A stretch of 64,000 bases of DNA from Excoecaria cochinchinensis (lineage: Eukaryota > Streptophyta > Magnoliopsida > Malpighiales > Euphorbiaceae): assembly GCA_947683425.1 (NCBI GenBank), contig CANTUQ010000073.1, positions 7,908,501 through 7,972,500 of the forward strand, in the 5' to 3' direction. The position numbers and the translations under genes were made by a program. Of the stretch, positions 43,876-56,745 are shown in pieces (the stretch's first letter is position 1; every line of letters begins with the position of its first letter). The notes under the pieces were generated by a model, which saw only the letters and a program-made list of their open reading frames with translations, was not told where the DNA came from and searched no databases.

Positions 43876-46800
43876 TGTAACACCCTTATCACTTCCATAG
43901 ACTACATACGTTACATTGCCTTAACGATTACCATGATTGTCTAGCTACTGTCTAATCGATACTATGGCAAATGCGGTAAAAAAAAATTTCGACTTTTTCT
44001 TTCATTTGTTCTTGTAAACTGTTATATTACTAACAAGTCACATTCAATCCAGACCAATCATCACATTTATCGCATCACATTATTCACTAATAATCTATCA
44101 TATACTTAATATCCATAATACACGGTACATAATCAATGCTAAAATTTTACATATACATGCCACTAACAACAACAAATATACTATTCTTAGCTTCGATCCA
44201 AAAGTCTAGTCTGATCTCAAAGCTAATAGCACGCCTGCTCCTCGAACATCCTAACCAGTACCTACACGCAGTCAAATAAACTACGTGCTGAGCATTAAAT
44301 GTGCTCAATGGTGGTTACGAATCTAAAAATTTTTAATTATAACTTAGGCACACATATACATGCACACATTTTAATCCCCACTTTCAGACTTAACAATGTC
44401 ACATTACTATTTAATACTTCATTTTGCTTCAATTTCCATATTTGCCCTTCATTTTACTTTAATTACGATTTAACATATTTTTTTCTATTTTCCACTCTTA
44501 ACTTAGTATCTTACTTGTAACATATTCACTTTGGCACTTTAAACTTACTTTTGATTCATTACTCTTTTAGTCCTTATTTTAACATTTTTCAATTATCTTG
44601 CCATTTAACTTTTCTTCTTTTTACTTACGCTTTAACCCCATTTATTTAACACATAACCATTCTACTCCTTCAACTTTTAAACCTCTGTGCTTTAAACCTT
44701 TCACTCAACTAAATTACCATTTTGCCATTTAGTTCCTATTTATTTACAAACGTGCCATTAAGTAATTTTTCTCACATTTAATTACTTAATTAACATATAA
44801 ATTACCATTTTCATAGTATTGGCATTCTTTCTACACTTACTTACTTACTTGGACATGTAAATTACATTTAGTTCCCAACTTATTACTCCTATTAAGCCGT
44901 TACATTGTAATTAGATCAATTGATCATTCATTTGGTTATTTTCATTCATTAAACCTATTATTTAACATAATTACTCCTTTTTATACCCTATTTATAGCTT
45001 TGCCCTTCACTAATCATTTACTTACTAATGTGGCGCTAATTCATTTATCACATAACTAAATACTATTATCACTCCACTTTTCATTTTATTCTATTAAATA
45101 CCATCACTATGGTAAAATTTCAATTTAGTCCATAATCCTTCAATTAATTACAAAATTGCCATTTTACACCATATTTACAATTTTGCCACTAGTTCATTTT
45201 CCTTTTCGTCTTAAATCATTATTAGACTTACAAATTGCATATTAGTCTTTAAATTAACATTATCACATCAAATTACATTTTAGTCTCTAAACTTTGCATT
45301 CTTTACATAATTGTCATTTAAATTTCACTTATTAACTCACTTTCACACACAATTACTATTTTGCCCCTAAACTTTTATCAAATTACAACATTACCCTTCC
45401 TTTAACGTTTATTTACAATTTTTCCATTAATTAACTACATTTCCACATTTATTCACTTCTTAACTTATAATTTATCAATTAGTCTCCCAACTAATTATTT
45501 TCACGGTATATTACGTTTTAGTCCTTAAACTTTTTATCTTCTTTCACATAAGCTCTTTTTCACTCAAATTCTTATTTTCACTTTACTTTGTACATTTTCA
45601 AGTCAATTTTACCATTATTACCCGTTTAACTCATTATTTGGGTAAATTACCTTTTTCATCCCAAACTTTTTATTTTCTTTCATTTAAGTCCTTTTCATTC
45701 AAATTTTCATTTTCCACTTTGCTTTTTACATTTTTATGTCATTTTACCATTATGTTTTGCCCCTAGTACAATCCCGATAGAAATCTGCAGACTGCATATA
45801 CGGGACACGGATCCCACAGCTCTGCACTACACTAACAAATGACCTCGAAGGACCACTCCATCACTTTCGCTGAACATATAACGTATAACATATAACATGT
45901 AACACATCAATGCAGTATGGGAGACCATCGCGAATCTGCCATAGTAAAGCAACTCGCCATGACTTGCACCGCGATATAGGTGCCCCTATGGCTAGCTAAA
46001 CATATCCTGAACTAGATTAGACCTCCAGACTACTACTAAGCGCAATACTTTCTCAATTATCTTTTAAATACACTTTTCACATTTTAATACTTTCACTTAC
46101 ATTTACATTTCATTCACTTCATATTCATTTCAATGCACTAGTTAGTCAACATTCTCAACATTTATGCACATTTCATGAATTATCTCATCTTAATTCATCA
46201 TTTCACCTTAAGTATAATGTAACATTATACTTAAAAATATTCATATATATTCCATAAATTCCAAATAAATTCTTGGACACTCTTTTTCATGTCTTAATTC
46301 ATTTTAAGCCATTAAACTTCAAATATACTCAAATTTTACCCTAGTATACACTAAGGTAGCATTCGGTCAAGGTAGGCACTTCACCTTACAAATTCTTTTA
46401 ATTTCATTTTAGCATTCTAAATGTCAATTTAAAGGCCCTTAATCACTTTTCTAAGCTTATATTCAATTAAGCATGCATTTGACACAAGTTCACTTAAGTC
46501 AATCATTCAATACCATATAACCTACCATATTTTCTCCCTCAACCCATTCGGACACCTTTAACATTTTACTCTATCATTTTATTTTCCATCCATTTATTAC
46601 TTATTCCACTAAATTAAGTCTCAATTCACATGTATATACCCTTTAATTTCACTTATTCACAAGGTATACTATAAATATACCTAAATATACTATTATGTCT
46701 CATTATGACAAAGACTTACAATTAGTTTTCTTTCACTTTAATCATTCTAATTAGCACATTTACCCTTTTTAAACTCATTTATCACTTCAATTTCAATTAT

Positions 46801-48250
46801 ACATGCAATTCACACGCATTCACTATACAAACATAATGTAAAACCCTAATTTTTCAATGAAAATACTCAGATTGTGTAACCACAAGCCTCATATCCCTGC
46901 TTTAACCTTCACAACCTCCATAATCCTTGTCCTTAACCTTTGAAATGCCATTTACCTTGATTTCTCCTTAGTGGCCAAAAACACAAAGCAACAAAACACT
47001 CATCAATTTCCTTCTTTTATCAAATATCACTTCATAACCACACTTAACACATCCTAATCTATCATCTAAAACCAACAAATCAATTTAAAACAACCAATTT
47101 CTCTAACCTCAATTTGGAGACATAAACTTTGATCCTTGTTTTCCTTACTTTTAATCCATCAAATGGATATTAGGGGCTGCTATAATCTCATAGAGGGGCT
47201 GAATTACACTTAGGATACTTGAATTTAGGAAGAGATGGAGCAAAACTTAAAGAAATTTGAGAGAAGAGAGGAGGAGCGTTCAGCCAAGCTAAGGGGGAGA
47301 AGGAGATGAAGAGATAAGGATCATTCACCTATAAATCTATCACCTTATTGATTTTATAGTGAACCAAAATGGTTGAGCCTTGGTCTAACTAATGGTCTAA
47401 CCTTAAAAGACCAATTTGCTATTTTAAGCCTATTATGCAATTTTTCCATGGTTTTCTCACTTTTCAAATCCAATTCATCCTGAATTTGATTCCATAACAT
47501 ATGAAAATTAGGTTATATAAAAAAAATCAACTCAATCGGAGTCCATTTTTGGTCTGGTTTAATCAAATCGGTTCGATCCAACAATTTCAAGTGTTACAAA
47601 AAAATTACTTTTTTACTGTCAATAAATTCTAAATATTATTTAGAGTCTATCTGAATTTTTTTTAAAATTTTGAAAATCATTCACTATTTTTAAAGTTTCG
47701 GTCAAATTTCTAGTCAACTCGAGTACTATTTAAACCGAAATCGTAATTTTTTCTTACTTTCTAAGTTTAATTCCTCATAAAAATGACTCTATAATTCTTA
47801 ACATATATTTATTAGACTCTAAGAATATTTTTGGTTCAATCGGAAACCATTTCTCGCTCTAGTAATTATTTATCAGTCCGATAACCCAATTTTTCAGTAT
47901 CACCATAAAATTAATATTTTATTATCATATGATTCTACTCATCAATACGAGTACGTTCATATTTTCAGATTATTTTTCTGAGATCCGTAGCATTTTTTAC
48001 GGTCCGGTCAAACTTTCAGTCAACTGAGTCACTATTTGAACTGAAGCTGTAATATTTTCTTATTTTCGACTTTTGAGGATCTATTTGACCTCAAATCCAC
48101 TCCAAATTTTAATCTCGGACTCACGATGACTTATATTTTCCGACAATCAAATAAAATATTTTTCACATTCGGGTGTATTTTTCGTCCCGATAACACTATT
48201 TACTATCGAGAAATACTATTCACGGCTAACCCGGTATTGAGGCAATTACA
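43876..48250 (-). mobile_element. Nested solo LTR (about 4.4 kb)
   Basis: Starts TGTAACACCCTTATC and ends GAGGCAATTACA, flanked by GGATC on both sides (43871-43875 and 48251-48255). One hairpin segment only (TGAGCA/TGCTCA, 44288-44308, minus strand), 410 bp from the 3' end, so a single LTR rather than a whole element. It contains a 1.2-kb zone of degenerate repeats (44560-45770). No protein-coding frame. Confidence 0.7.
44560..45770 (-). repeat. Degenerate tandem motif zone in the nested LTR
   Basis: Variants of TTACATTTTAGTCCCTAAACTTT and TTACCATTTTGCC alternate irregularly every 30-60 bp for about 1.2 kb. On the plus strand the zone is C/T-rich with almost no G. The spacing is too irregular for a satellite. 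Confidence 0.6.
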
Positions 48251-49740
48251 GGATCTCAGTCATTTGTGCTTAACTGATTAAAGTGGCCAATACCGGGCAC
48301 TGTAATTCAATCCTCGTATAAAAAATAGATCACGACTGTACACTATTGTTTTTACACTAGGTCATCAGGGGCCACAATCGAGTACTGCCTTCATGAAAGA
48401 AAATAAATTTACAAGTTCTCATTAACCCACAATAAGTGTCGCCTTTAACCAAAATTCCACTGCAGAACTCAATTCCCTATAACTAGCCAATTATGCCCTC
48501 ACCCTTGCTTCATATCAATTACTAAGGGCAATAATGATCTTTCAATCATATTTGCCAACTACATTCCTTTACACATACATTATATTCCTTTACACATATA
48601 ATCACATCAAACTAAATTTCAATTCAAACTTTTGTATTCCAACTTTTCATCTGTTTTAAGGCACAATATGTTACCTTCACTTATCATCTCTAAATGAAAT
48701 CATTATCATATCACTGATAATGTTGTGTATTCCAAAATCTCATCTCTGTATATATACTATACATGCTTGGGTAGAACTTTAGAATTAAGTAACTTATTAT
48801 TTATATCATACTATTTTCATCCTTTATAACTGCATTTGACATATCATATTCACTCATACATATTAATTAAAAATTAAACTCAAGCCTACGAACATAATTA
48901 GATTCATACTTCCAAAGAGACTTCATGTGTGTATATACACACACATTTCTACTTGTAACTTTATAACATCCAAGCTTATTTACAATTCAATAAATCAAAT
49001 CTTAACTCTATTGTATTAAACATATCACATAAAATTAGCACTTTCACAATTATGAAGTCTTTTTACCAAATCAATTATTTCAATAAGCTCGATTATATAT
49101 ATTAATTTAGAAGTCTTAAACTGATCCTATAGAAAACTTATATCATGTCATAATTTCTACCTCAAATATAATAATAGCAATTAGGAAAAGTACATTTAGT
49201 GATTGCAAACCTCAATATATGGCAAAATAACTTCAATCCTCAAAAAACTCTTCACATAAATCAAACTCAAACTCACACTTCCTTTCCCTTCTACAACCAT
49301 TAATCCAATAAATACATAAATAATGCAATTTAAATGGACAATTAATGGCATTAAGGAAGAAATTTAACTTACCAAAACTCTTAGCATAAAAATAAAATTT
49401 TTGATTTCAAATACCTAACCCAAAATTAATCCCCCTACTCATTTCCTTTATAACCATTGAAACTCGCCCTTCCAGTTGCCATTCATAGAGGAAGAAGTCG
49501 GTGGTGTTCCCGTGGTTGGCGGTGAAAAGAGACGACGTGGTTGGGGCTTCAACTGAAGCAAGAATGCAAGAAAAAAAGAGGAAATGGCCAAGCTGTTGGT
49601 TGTCGTGCATCGGATGGAGAATGAAAAGGAAAACATGGGCAACCGATGACTGCTGATGGAGGATTGACGACGAAAGAAAGTAGGCAACAAAACAAGGAAG
49701 AAGGGAACGCAGGTAGGCTGGAAATTGAAGCTACTGGAAC

Positions 49741-50434
49741 TAGGGGTGAGCATGGTCGGTTAACCGGTCCATGAGCCCCAGTCCATTAACCAGTCCATTA
49801 ATATCGGTTTTTCGAAATTTCAGTCCATTAACCAGTCCATTGTCATCGGTTAATCAGTCCATCGGTTTCGGATTTTCGGATCGGTTACCCAATATTTTTC
49901 GGTTAACCACTATAATTATAAATATATTCATAAATAAAATTAAAATGTTCAAGATACTTAAAAATTAAAATTTTTTCACTATAATATAACATTATTATTG
50001 ATAAAATAAAAATATTTGGTGAATATAAGCAAATTTGTTTTTAAAAATTAATATTTAATTAGTAAATATATTAACTGGTCCATAATCACTTTTAATTAGA
50101 TAAATTGTTATACTTACAAATAGCCAATTAAAAAAACTTAAAAACTTAAAAATAATTAGTATAATGAAAAAAAGTACACGATTACCTTTAATTAGGATAA
50201 ATTGTTATATAAATTGTTATAAATTATTAAAAAATTAATAAATTAACTAAAAATTCGGTTTCGGTTCGGTTAACCAGTCACATGAGTCAAAAACCATTAA
50301 CCAGTCCATTAATATCGGTTTTTTCAAAACACTAACCATTAATCAGTCCATTACAATCGGTTAACCAGTCCATCGGTTCGGTTTCGAATTTTTTTTTCGG
50401 TTAACCAAGTCCATCGGTTTTTTGCTCACCCCTA
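49741..50434 (+). mobile_element. Non-autonomous hAT element, copy 2
   Basis: 694 bp, TIR TAGGGGTGAGCA, perfect 8-bp duplication ACTGGAAC (49733-49740 and 50435-50442). Very similar to copy 3 at 58531 in sequence and orientation. It is inserted in the solo LTR 42775-50867. The 65-residue frame at 49771 is not a gene. Confidence 0.93.
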
Positions 50435-50867
50435 ACTGGAACCAAGGGGAAACAGCGTCGTTTTTGGGCAATAGCAAACAAAAACGATGCCGTTTTGGTG
50501 TAAATGTGGGTTAAATTTTGGCAAAATTTCATTTCAGCCCTTTTTTAGTTTCTCCGAAATCCTTCCTCTTAATTTTTCCATCAAATTCAATCCCTACTTT
50601 CAATAATTTCATACCATCTCTATCATTCCATAAAAATAATTCTAATTGCTCCCTTATTGTTACTTTTATTTTACTCAAGGAAATTCTGAATTTTAATGTT
50701 TAATATACCCCCAAATAAATTAATTTTGTACCTTTGTCTTCAAAAAAAAAAACTATCTACCTCAATCTATTTTTCTATTATTTATTAATTAATAAATTTA
50801 TTTATATGCCCAAATTTTCAGATCTTTTACCATACTATTCGGGTCAGCATTATTTCAGGGTGTTACA

Positions 50868-51250
50868 GAGAGTGAAGGGAAAGAGGGAGTTAAGGTTGTA
50901 ACTCACAGTGGCGAGTAATTCCTAGAACTAATACAACAAAAGTTCTTGCAACAGTGCCCATTTCTACAATTGACCCTGAAAAGTCCTAGAATGATTATGA
51001 CAACATCCTTAAGCAGCTTAAGAAGACTCCTACCTAGATTTCCATTTAGGATTTATTGAAAGAATTCGTCGCTCACTACCAGAGAATAGTTGAGGCATTC
51101 ACCAAATACACTGTCGCTACCCCCACCATGCCATCATAATTGTTAAAAATCTTGTAGGGTGAAAGGAGAGATATAATGAGTTTTTTTAAAAAGGACCTAC
51201 CTATTGAGAGTCGCATGCATAATCTCTCCTTGTTTATCAAAGCAGAAGTT
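50868..51250 (+). pseudogene. Ogre/Tat-like gag tail to protease linker, second half
   Basis: Continues 42774 after the LTR (GAGAG duplication). It corresponds to 23930-24090 and then to 25010-25110 of the older copy (shared AACAGTGCCCATT, CACCATGCCATCATA). It lacks the roughly 0.9-kb filler present at 24091-25009, showing that the filler is a later insertion in that copy. Confidence 0.6.
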
Positions 51251-51620
51251 AATGTAAATTTTTTATGTGTTTTTATCCTTTTTTACGTGCTTTCTGGCTT
51301 TGCTTTTGGTGACAGACTGAATGTATTTTCTACAAAATACAGTCATACTCACCCAATACACTAGGTAACTTCTTCTTGCCTCTTTTCTTTCAATTTTGTA
51401 TTTTACTTATTTTATTGTCTTAAGTTGTTTTATGTGAATATTGGCCAAATTACTTTAATTTCATTTTTAGTCTTTGATTTTTGTACATATTAAATAATAA
51501 TTTTTAATTTGGATTTTTTAGATAATAATAATGGTCAGTTTTATTCAAAATAAAAATCTAAATTTAATTTGGATTTGATTGGTTTTAAAAATTATAATTT
51601 TTGAAGTAAAATCTTATCTT
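51251..51620 (+). repeat. Direct repeat B (partner at 42131)
   Basis: Second copy of the approximately 370-bp repeat, replacing the expected protease coding region right after the gag linker. Confidence 0.6.
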
Positions 51621-52589
51621 GATTTAATTGTGATTTTTTTTAGATAGTATCTTTTTCATAAAAAAAAAAGGTATATTTTGTTTTAAATTGTAAAAAAAAA
51701 AAAAAAAGGTCTATTTCTTTTAAACTAATATCTTGTGCACATCTAGTTTAATTATTTCTTTTCTTGGTGTATCTATTCTCCATTTATGCCTTATTTCCTT
51801 TTTAGTATTTATTTATACTTTCCTATAAAAGGTTGTATAGGTTTTTGCTAATTTTCTTTTGTTAATTGCATTTGCATTTTTTTTTTTTTGCAATTTCCCT
51901 ATAAATTCCATAAATGTTGGAATAGGTAAAAAAATAATTTTACATGCCTAAAAATACACAAAAAGTGTGTATATTATTAATTGGTGTTTTCTAATAAGAA
52001 TTGGTTTGATTTTCTTAATAAAATTCACATTTGCAAAATTTTTCAAAAAGGACCAATGTCCTATCTTTTAAATGCATGTGTGAACCAATATTCTCAAACC
52101 AATAAATCAATCCGAGTTTCATGTATGTTTATACACGTAGGATGCTTAGTTTTAGGTAAACTATTTTACACATCTTAAATAAACGAAAATGGCTTTAATT
52201 ATTTTTTATCTAAAATATGACATTTTCATCAAAATTAGGACTTAGCTTTCTCCTATAAATCAACCAAAAGGTATTTTCAAAGAGGGATAAAAGTCCCATC
52301 GCGAATCCAGCCTACCTTATTAGGAATAGGATAAAATTCCTTGAGATGCCCACCTTGAGTTGGTCTAATTAAATTGAGTTTTTAATTGTCCTAGAGTAAG
52401 AAATATTGGATAAAATTGGCAATGCGAACATTATTTTTTTATTGAGAATATTTAGCTTTTTTGTTTCATGACTTACTTGGAAATCTCCCATGTTTCATTT
52501 CTTTTTTGCAGAACTTTCGAAACATTCTTATGATTATTGCAAATTCTCCATCAAATGTGCTTGCACTAGAATCAGTAGCTAGAGCAACT
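51621..52589. other. AT-rich stretch with an Ogre-like LTR fragment
   Basis: AAAGGACCAATGTCCTATC near 52049 followed by CCAATATTCTC resembles the motif pair in the Ogre-like LTRs (4212, 58380, 61660). Otherwise AT-rich with no gene seen. Confidence 0.35.
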
Positions 52590-53212
52590 CCTTTTTGCTT
52601 CTTGTCATTCCCTTGACTTTGCATTACAAGCTCATAGGATAATAAAAATCCAATGAGATATCATAGAAAAAATTTTGTAAATCTCTCTCAAGTAGAATAT
52701 CCATTTTTTCTCTCCAGTTTGAGTTTAGTGATCTTGATTTGCTCCTCTTCACTTATGATCTTTGCAAGCCCTTTCATTGAACTTATTATTTGACAAACTT
52801 GTCACTCATTTCAGAAATAGTTTCATTAAGTTTCATCTTGAAAGATTTATAATCACACATTAGCACATGCAAACGAGAATCTTTGAGTTATTTTGTTCCC
52901 TCATAGGTTGCCATTAGCTTATCCCAAATCTCCTTAGTAACTTCACAAGCCAAAATTTTATTAAATTCGTTAGAATCTAAAGAACAATATAAAAAACTCA
53001 TGGCTTTTGAATTCCTTGAAATATTTTAAATATCAGTTTCAGAATACTCATTTTCTTCCTTATGAACTTTAATGCCATTTTCAATTTTTGTTGGTGATTT
53101 GTAACCGTTGGCTACCATCTTCTAGCTCTCTATGTCTTGCATTTAGATGACATGTCATTCTAACTTTCTAAAATAAAAAGTTCTATCTACAGAACATCAG
53201 AGGTCATATTGA
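52590..53212 (-). pseudogene. Ty1-copia gag remnant (UBN2-type)
   Basis: Minus strand from ATG at 53118: MVANGYKSPTKIENG, later SFLYCSLDSNEFNKI, VTKEIWDKLMATYEGTK, LKDSRLHVLMCDYKSFKMKL and NETISEMSDKF. This is the order of the copia gag core (residues ALSKEEFNRV, EIWDKLEVTHEGT and METISEM in relatives). Stops break it in several places. The region upstream of the ATG is interrupted by the solo LTR at 53213. No copia pol was found. Confidence 0.65.
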
Positions 53213-55430
53213 TGATGTAAAGACCCAAAATACCCCTTGATTATGATAAGGCATATTTCAAGTGAAATAAGAACCGAATGTGCATAAATTAGTGGCAAAT
53301 GTATCGCAAAGGACATAATCATCATTTATACAAAAGATTCGGCAAGTGCGGCCAATTAGTAATTTTTTAAAATGTGATATTTCTACATGATTTAAGGTGT
53401 TTAGTGGGCCAATCTATGAAATAAGATTCAAGCATATTTAAATGTCTAATTGAAGGAAAGGATAAGGACTAAAGTGAAAAATTTGAAAAGCAAACAATGA
53501 AATGCTTGCACATAGATTTCTAGAAAGATAAAAGTAGGGAGGCCATATAAATTGGCCATAGAGGACGGTTAATTTGGGTAAAGAAATGCAACTCTTTGCT
53601 TTCAATTGTTTCTCCAAGTTTTCATGTACAACTCAACTCTTGAATTGTTAAGGTTGGGAATTTGAGTGGGTGTAATTCAAATGCAAAAGGGATAAGTTTT
53701 TAACTTGATTTCTTCTCCTTTTCTTCTTCATTGGTATCCGCTGGAATGATGAGTTTAAGGGTGAAATTTATATGAGATTTTGGATGTGATTAACAGAAGA
53801 AATCAGCAGAAAAAGGAAGGAAAAAGAGAAGGTACAAGCTTGAGCAAATTTGAAGGAGAAAGGAGTCAAAATTGAGGTTTGGGAACTCACTTTTCTTTGT
53901 ATATTTGTATGTGATATTTGAGTTGATTTGTAATGTTATATGGGTTGAATTGGATGTGTATGAATTGATATGATATGATGAGATTTTACAAGAGAATTGA
54001 AGGTTTATGCTTGAAAAGAGTTGTAGTTAAAAACTATCTTCGCTCTTCTTTTATTGCCATATCTTGGCCTACAGACCTCCAATTGATGTGATTCTAATTT
54101 AAAAATGACCTTAAGAAATAGAACTATAATTTTTATGAGAACTTGTAAATTGATTTGGCCTATAGGTTGCTTGAATTTGTCCATAAATTTGGAGACCTAA
54201 TTCTATCGAGCCATTAGGAGCAAGTTGGTGTTCCCAATGGAATATCTCCTAGGATATAAGTCCAAATTGTATGATTTTTATTTCATTGGAAATTTAAGAC
54301 ATATAGGAACAAATGTCTTGGAGACACTTTTCAGAAATGCCTCTAGCTAGTTGAAAATCCCCATGCAAAATTAGACCCGTAACCTGCCCTGTTAGGGCTT
54401 CCTGCCTGCCGTGTAACTTTCCTGCCCGCTATGTAAAAGAATTCTGGAAAAATTGCCTAAAACTTGGCCTACATTGCGGGTAGGAATGTCTGCCCGTTGT
54501 GTGGCATCAATTTTCAGCCTAACAAGTGAGTTTTTCTCACCATTTTGACCCTGAACTTCACCGGACGTTTTCGAAACTTGTCCAACACATGTGTAAGGTT
54601 ATGTAATAAATATATATATGGTTACCACCCTAAAATGTAGATGATTGGGGTTATGAACATGAACAACTAATGAATTATTTAAAGGTAAATTTAACTAGAA
54701 ATTACCAAATATGTATCTAGAAATGACTTGGCATGTCATATTGAATATGTATGGGTAATATAACGGATAGATAGGCATGCCTATAGGGTCTAGTATTGCA
54801 GCCAAAGTGTCTGATTCCTCTAGAATCACCAATGCGAATTGAATCCATATTGGATCCCCAAATGCGAGTTTATTAATATCTTATTGAATACTCGGTACCT
54901 ACGGGTGCTAATGCGAATGTGTGATATCTATGGATACCAATGTGATTACTATACCTCTGGGTACTAATGCGATACCCGTTATCCACATCTTCGAGTTGCA
55001 GGCAAGACTATGAATAACTTTATTAATTAATTGGATAATGTGATTCTTATGTAAGATACCTATGAATATGAATGTGATGAGTAGGCGAAGTTGATGCAAT
55101 AGCAAATTAAAAAGTGACTATCTTATTATGTTAAGTACATTGAATCTATATGCATATCTTGCGTATGAAATGTGAAGTTAGTATGTATCTTATGTTGCTT
55201 ATAATGTATTATTTATCTATGTATGGATATTTTGTTATTGTATAGTGTGTGTTATTTTTCCCCACTAAGCGTTATCGCTTAGTATGGGTTTGTTAATCCG
55301 TGTAGGTTCTAAAGTGAAGTGATTTGAAGGATGATCCCGCATACCAACGGTCAACACTAGGACACTTCGTTAGTGTAGGTTTTGGTGAATTTTGTATAAT
55401 GTAATGATGTTTAATCTTTTGCGGTTACGC

Positions 55431-55463
<33 letters not shown>

Positions 55464-55719
55464 ACAGTGTAATCAATGACTCAGTAATGTAATTTTGGCC
55501 TAATAATATAAGATAGGTGTATAAACATTATTGTAACCTGAAGTCAGTGTATGAATGTGTATGTGAATGGTAATCTTCCGCTGCATGATAATGAAATTAA
55601 TTGGTTTAGGAATCCATTATCTAGGTTGTGGTAATTGATGTGCATGCAATGTGTGTATCGTGACAACCATTCCCCACTGCTACAACAAAGCTGTGTATGG
55701 ATGAGAATGGGGTGTTACA
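53213..55719 (+). mobile_element. Solo LTR, chromovirus type
   Basis: Starts TGATGTAAAGACCC (or TGTAAAGACC at 53216) and ends ATGGGGTGTTACA at 55719. Flanks are ATTGA and TTTGA, a duplication with one mismatch. It contains the order typical of this LTR group: AGGCATGCCT near 54773, GCTGCAG-like and boxed GAT-repeats to 54990, then CCCCACTAAGCG hairpin at 55264-55306, 413 bp before the end. A TA microsatellite lies at 55432-55459. No internal domain. Confidence 0.75.
55432..55459 (+). repeat. TA microsatellite
   Basis: About 14 TA repeats in the solo LTR. Confidence 0.9.
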
Positions 55720-56359
55720 TTTGAAATAAATCATCATTCCGAATTAAATCAAAATCAAACCCAATAATCATCATAAATGCAGAAAATATAACAAAAGAAA
55801 TAAAAGAAATTATGAAAATGTCCATTAAACCCATATATCCAAATACAAAGTATGATTTAAGAATTCCTAAGCATGAATAACTACTCTAACATCAATAATA
55901 TAAACATAAAATATGAAAAATTAAAGTTTAGAATACACATTTGATGAGAGAGAAAATAGATCTTGAAACTCTTGTTCTTCAACCTTGGAATCTCCTTGAA
56001 TCCCCAAAATAAAAATCTAAACTAAATTAATCTAAATTAATTAAGAACAAAATTGGAATTTAAAATTAAATCTAAGCTAAAAATAGTATTTAAGAAGATA
56101 AAAACACCCTAAAATAAAATAAAAGACTGTTATATTTAAATCTAAAACTGGTTATCTAAAAAATAAAAACTAGCTATCCCCTCCTTTTTTCTGAAGATGA
56201 AGCGGCGTTCCCTTTTAAAGTCTAAAGAAAAGCACAGCTGTGTTTTTGAACACATTGCGCTTAGGGTTGCGTCGTGTGCGCGTAATTTGGTGGAAAATGG
56301 GGCAACACAGCTCTGTTTCTCACCTTCTAAAACTGCTCAATGAACTCTTCTGTTTTGTA
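55720..56359. other. AT-rich stretch without recognised feature
   Basis: I see no gene, TIR or LTR end here. Confidence 0.5.
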
Positions 56360-56745
56360 AATAGGCATGCGGGAACCAATGTTCCCATCCAAATGAATGC
56401 CCCGATTTATATATGTATTTCATTTCCTCATTTTTATGGACTCTGTATTTATTTTTGGCACAATTGTAACTATATCTTATTTATCGCTTTTCAATGTGCT
56501 TGAAATGCGCATTAATTACTTGCATAAATTGCGTAAGAAGAGAGTTGGAAAGTTAATTTTAAATACTCATTTATAAACATTTAACCGACGTATAAGTAAA
56601 AGTGATGTCCCGAACATTCTCTGGTTTAGACTTCATAAGGTAACAATAAACTTTCCTAATGTTTTATTGGGTGGCGACTCCAAAACCTCCCACTTGGTTG
56701 CCACATAGATGCCCTCGTAAGTTGGAAAAGACTTGAAATGGACAA
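56360..56745 (+). repeat. 3' part of a diverged Ogre-like LTR
   Basis: GCGGGAACCAATGTTCCC, then a stretch parallel to 4640-4800 (CGAACATTCTCTGGTTTAGAC, TTTTATTGGGTGGCGACTCC). It is truncated on both sides; the intact family member starts immediately after it at 56746. Confidence 0.5.

Larger units (their letters stand above)
42775..50867 (-). mobile_element. Solo LTR (minus) carrying nested insertions
   Basis: Starts TGTAACACCCAATACTCG and ends TTTCAGGGTGTTACA, with the duplication GAGAG at 42770-42774 and 50868-50872. Subtracting the nested solo LTR (43876-48250) and the hAT copy (49741-50434) leaves about 3.0 kb. It has one hairpin segment (CTAAGCA/TGCTTAG, 43421-43436, minus strand) and no internal coding domain, so it is a solo LTR of a chromovirus-type family. 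The frames near 49407-49753 and 43692-43880 lie in LTR sequence and have no family signature. Confidence 0.75.

Noticed and set aside
47580..47600. Alternative 5' end of the nested LTR at TGTTACA near 47597
   Set aside because: Flanking AAAAA does not match the GGATC at the other end, whereas 48250 is followed by GGATC.
50900..50915. Second tRNA-Arg primer site (CAGTGGCGAG)
   Set aside because: It lies inside a gag fragment, matches only about eight bases and has no LTR end before it.
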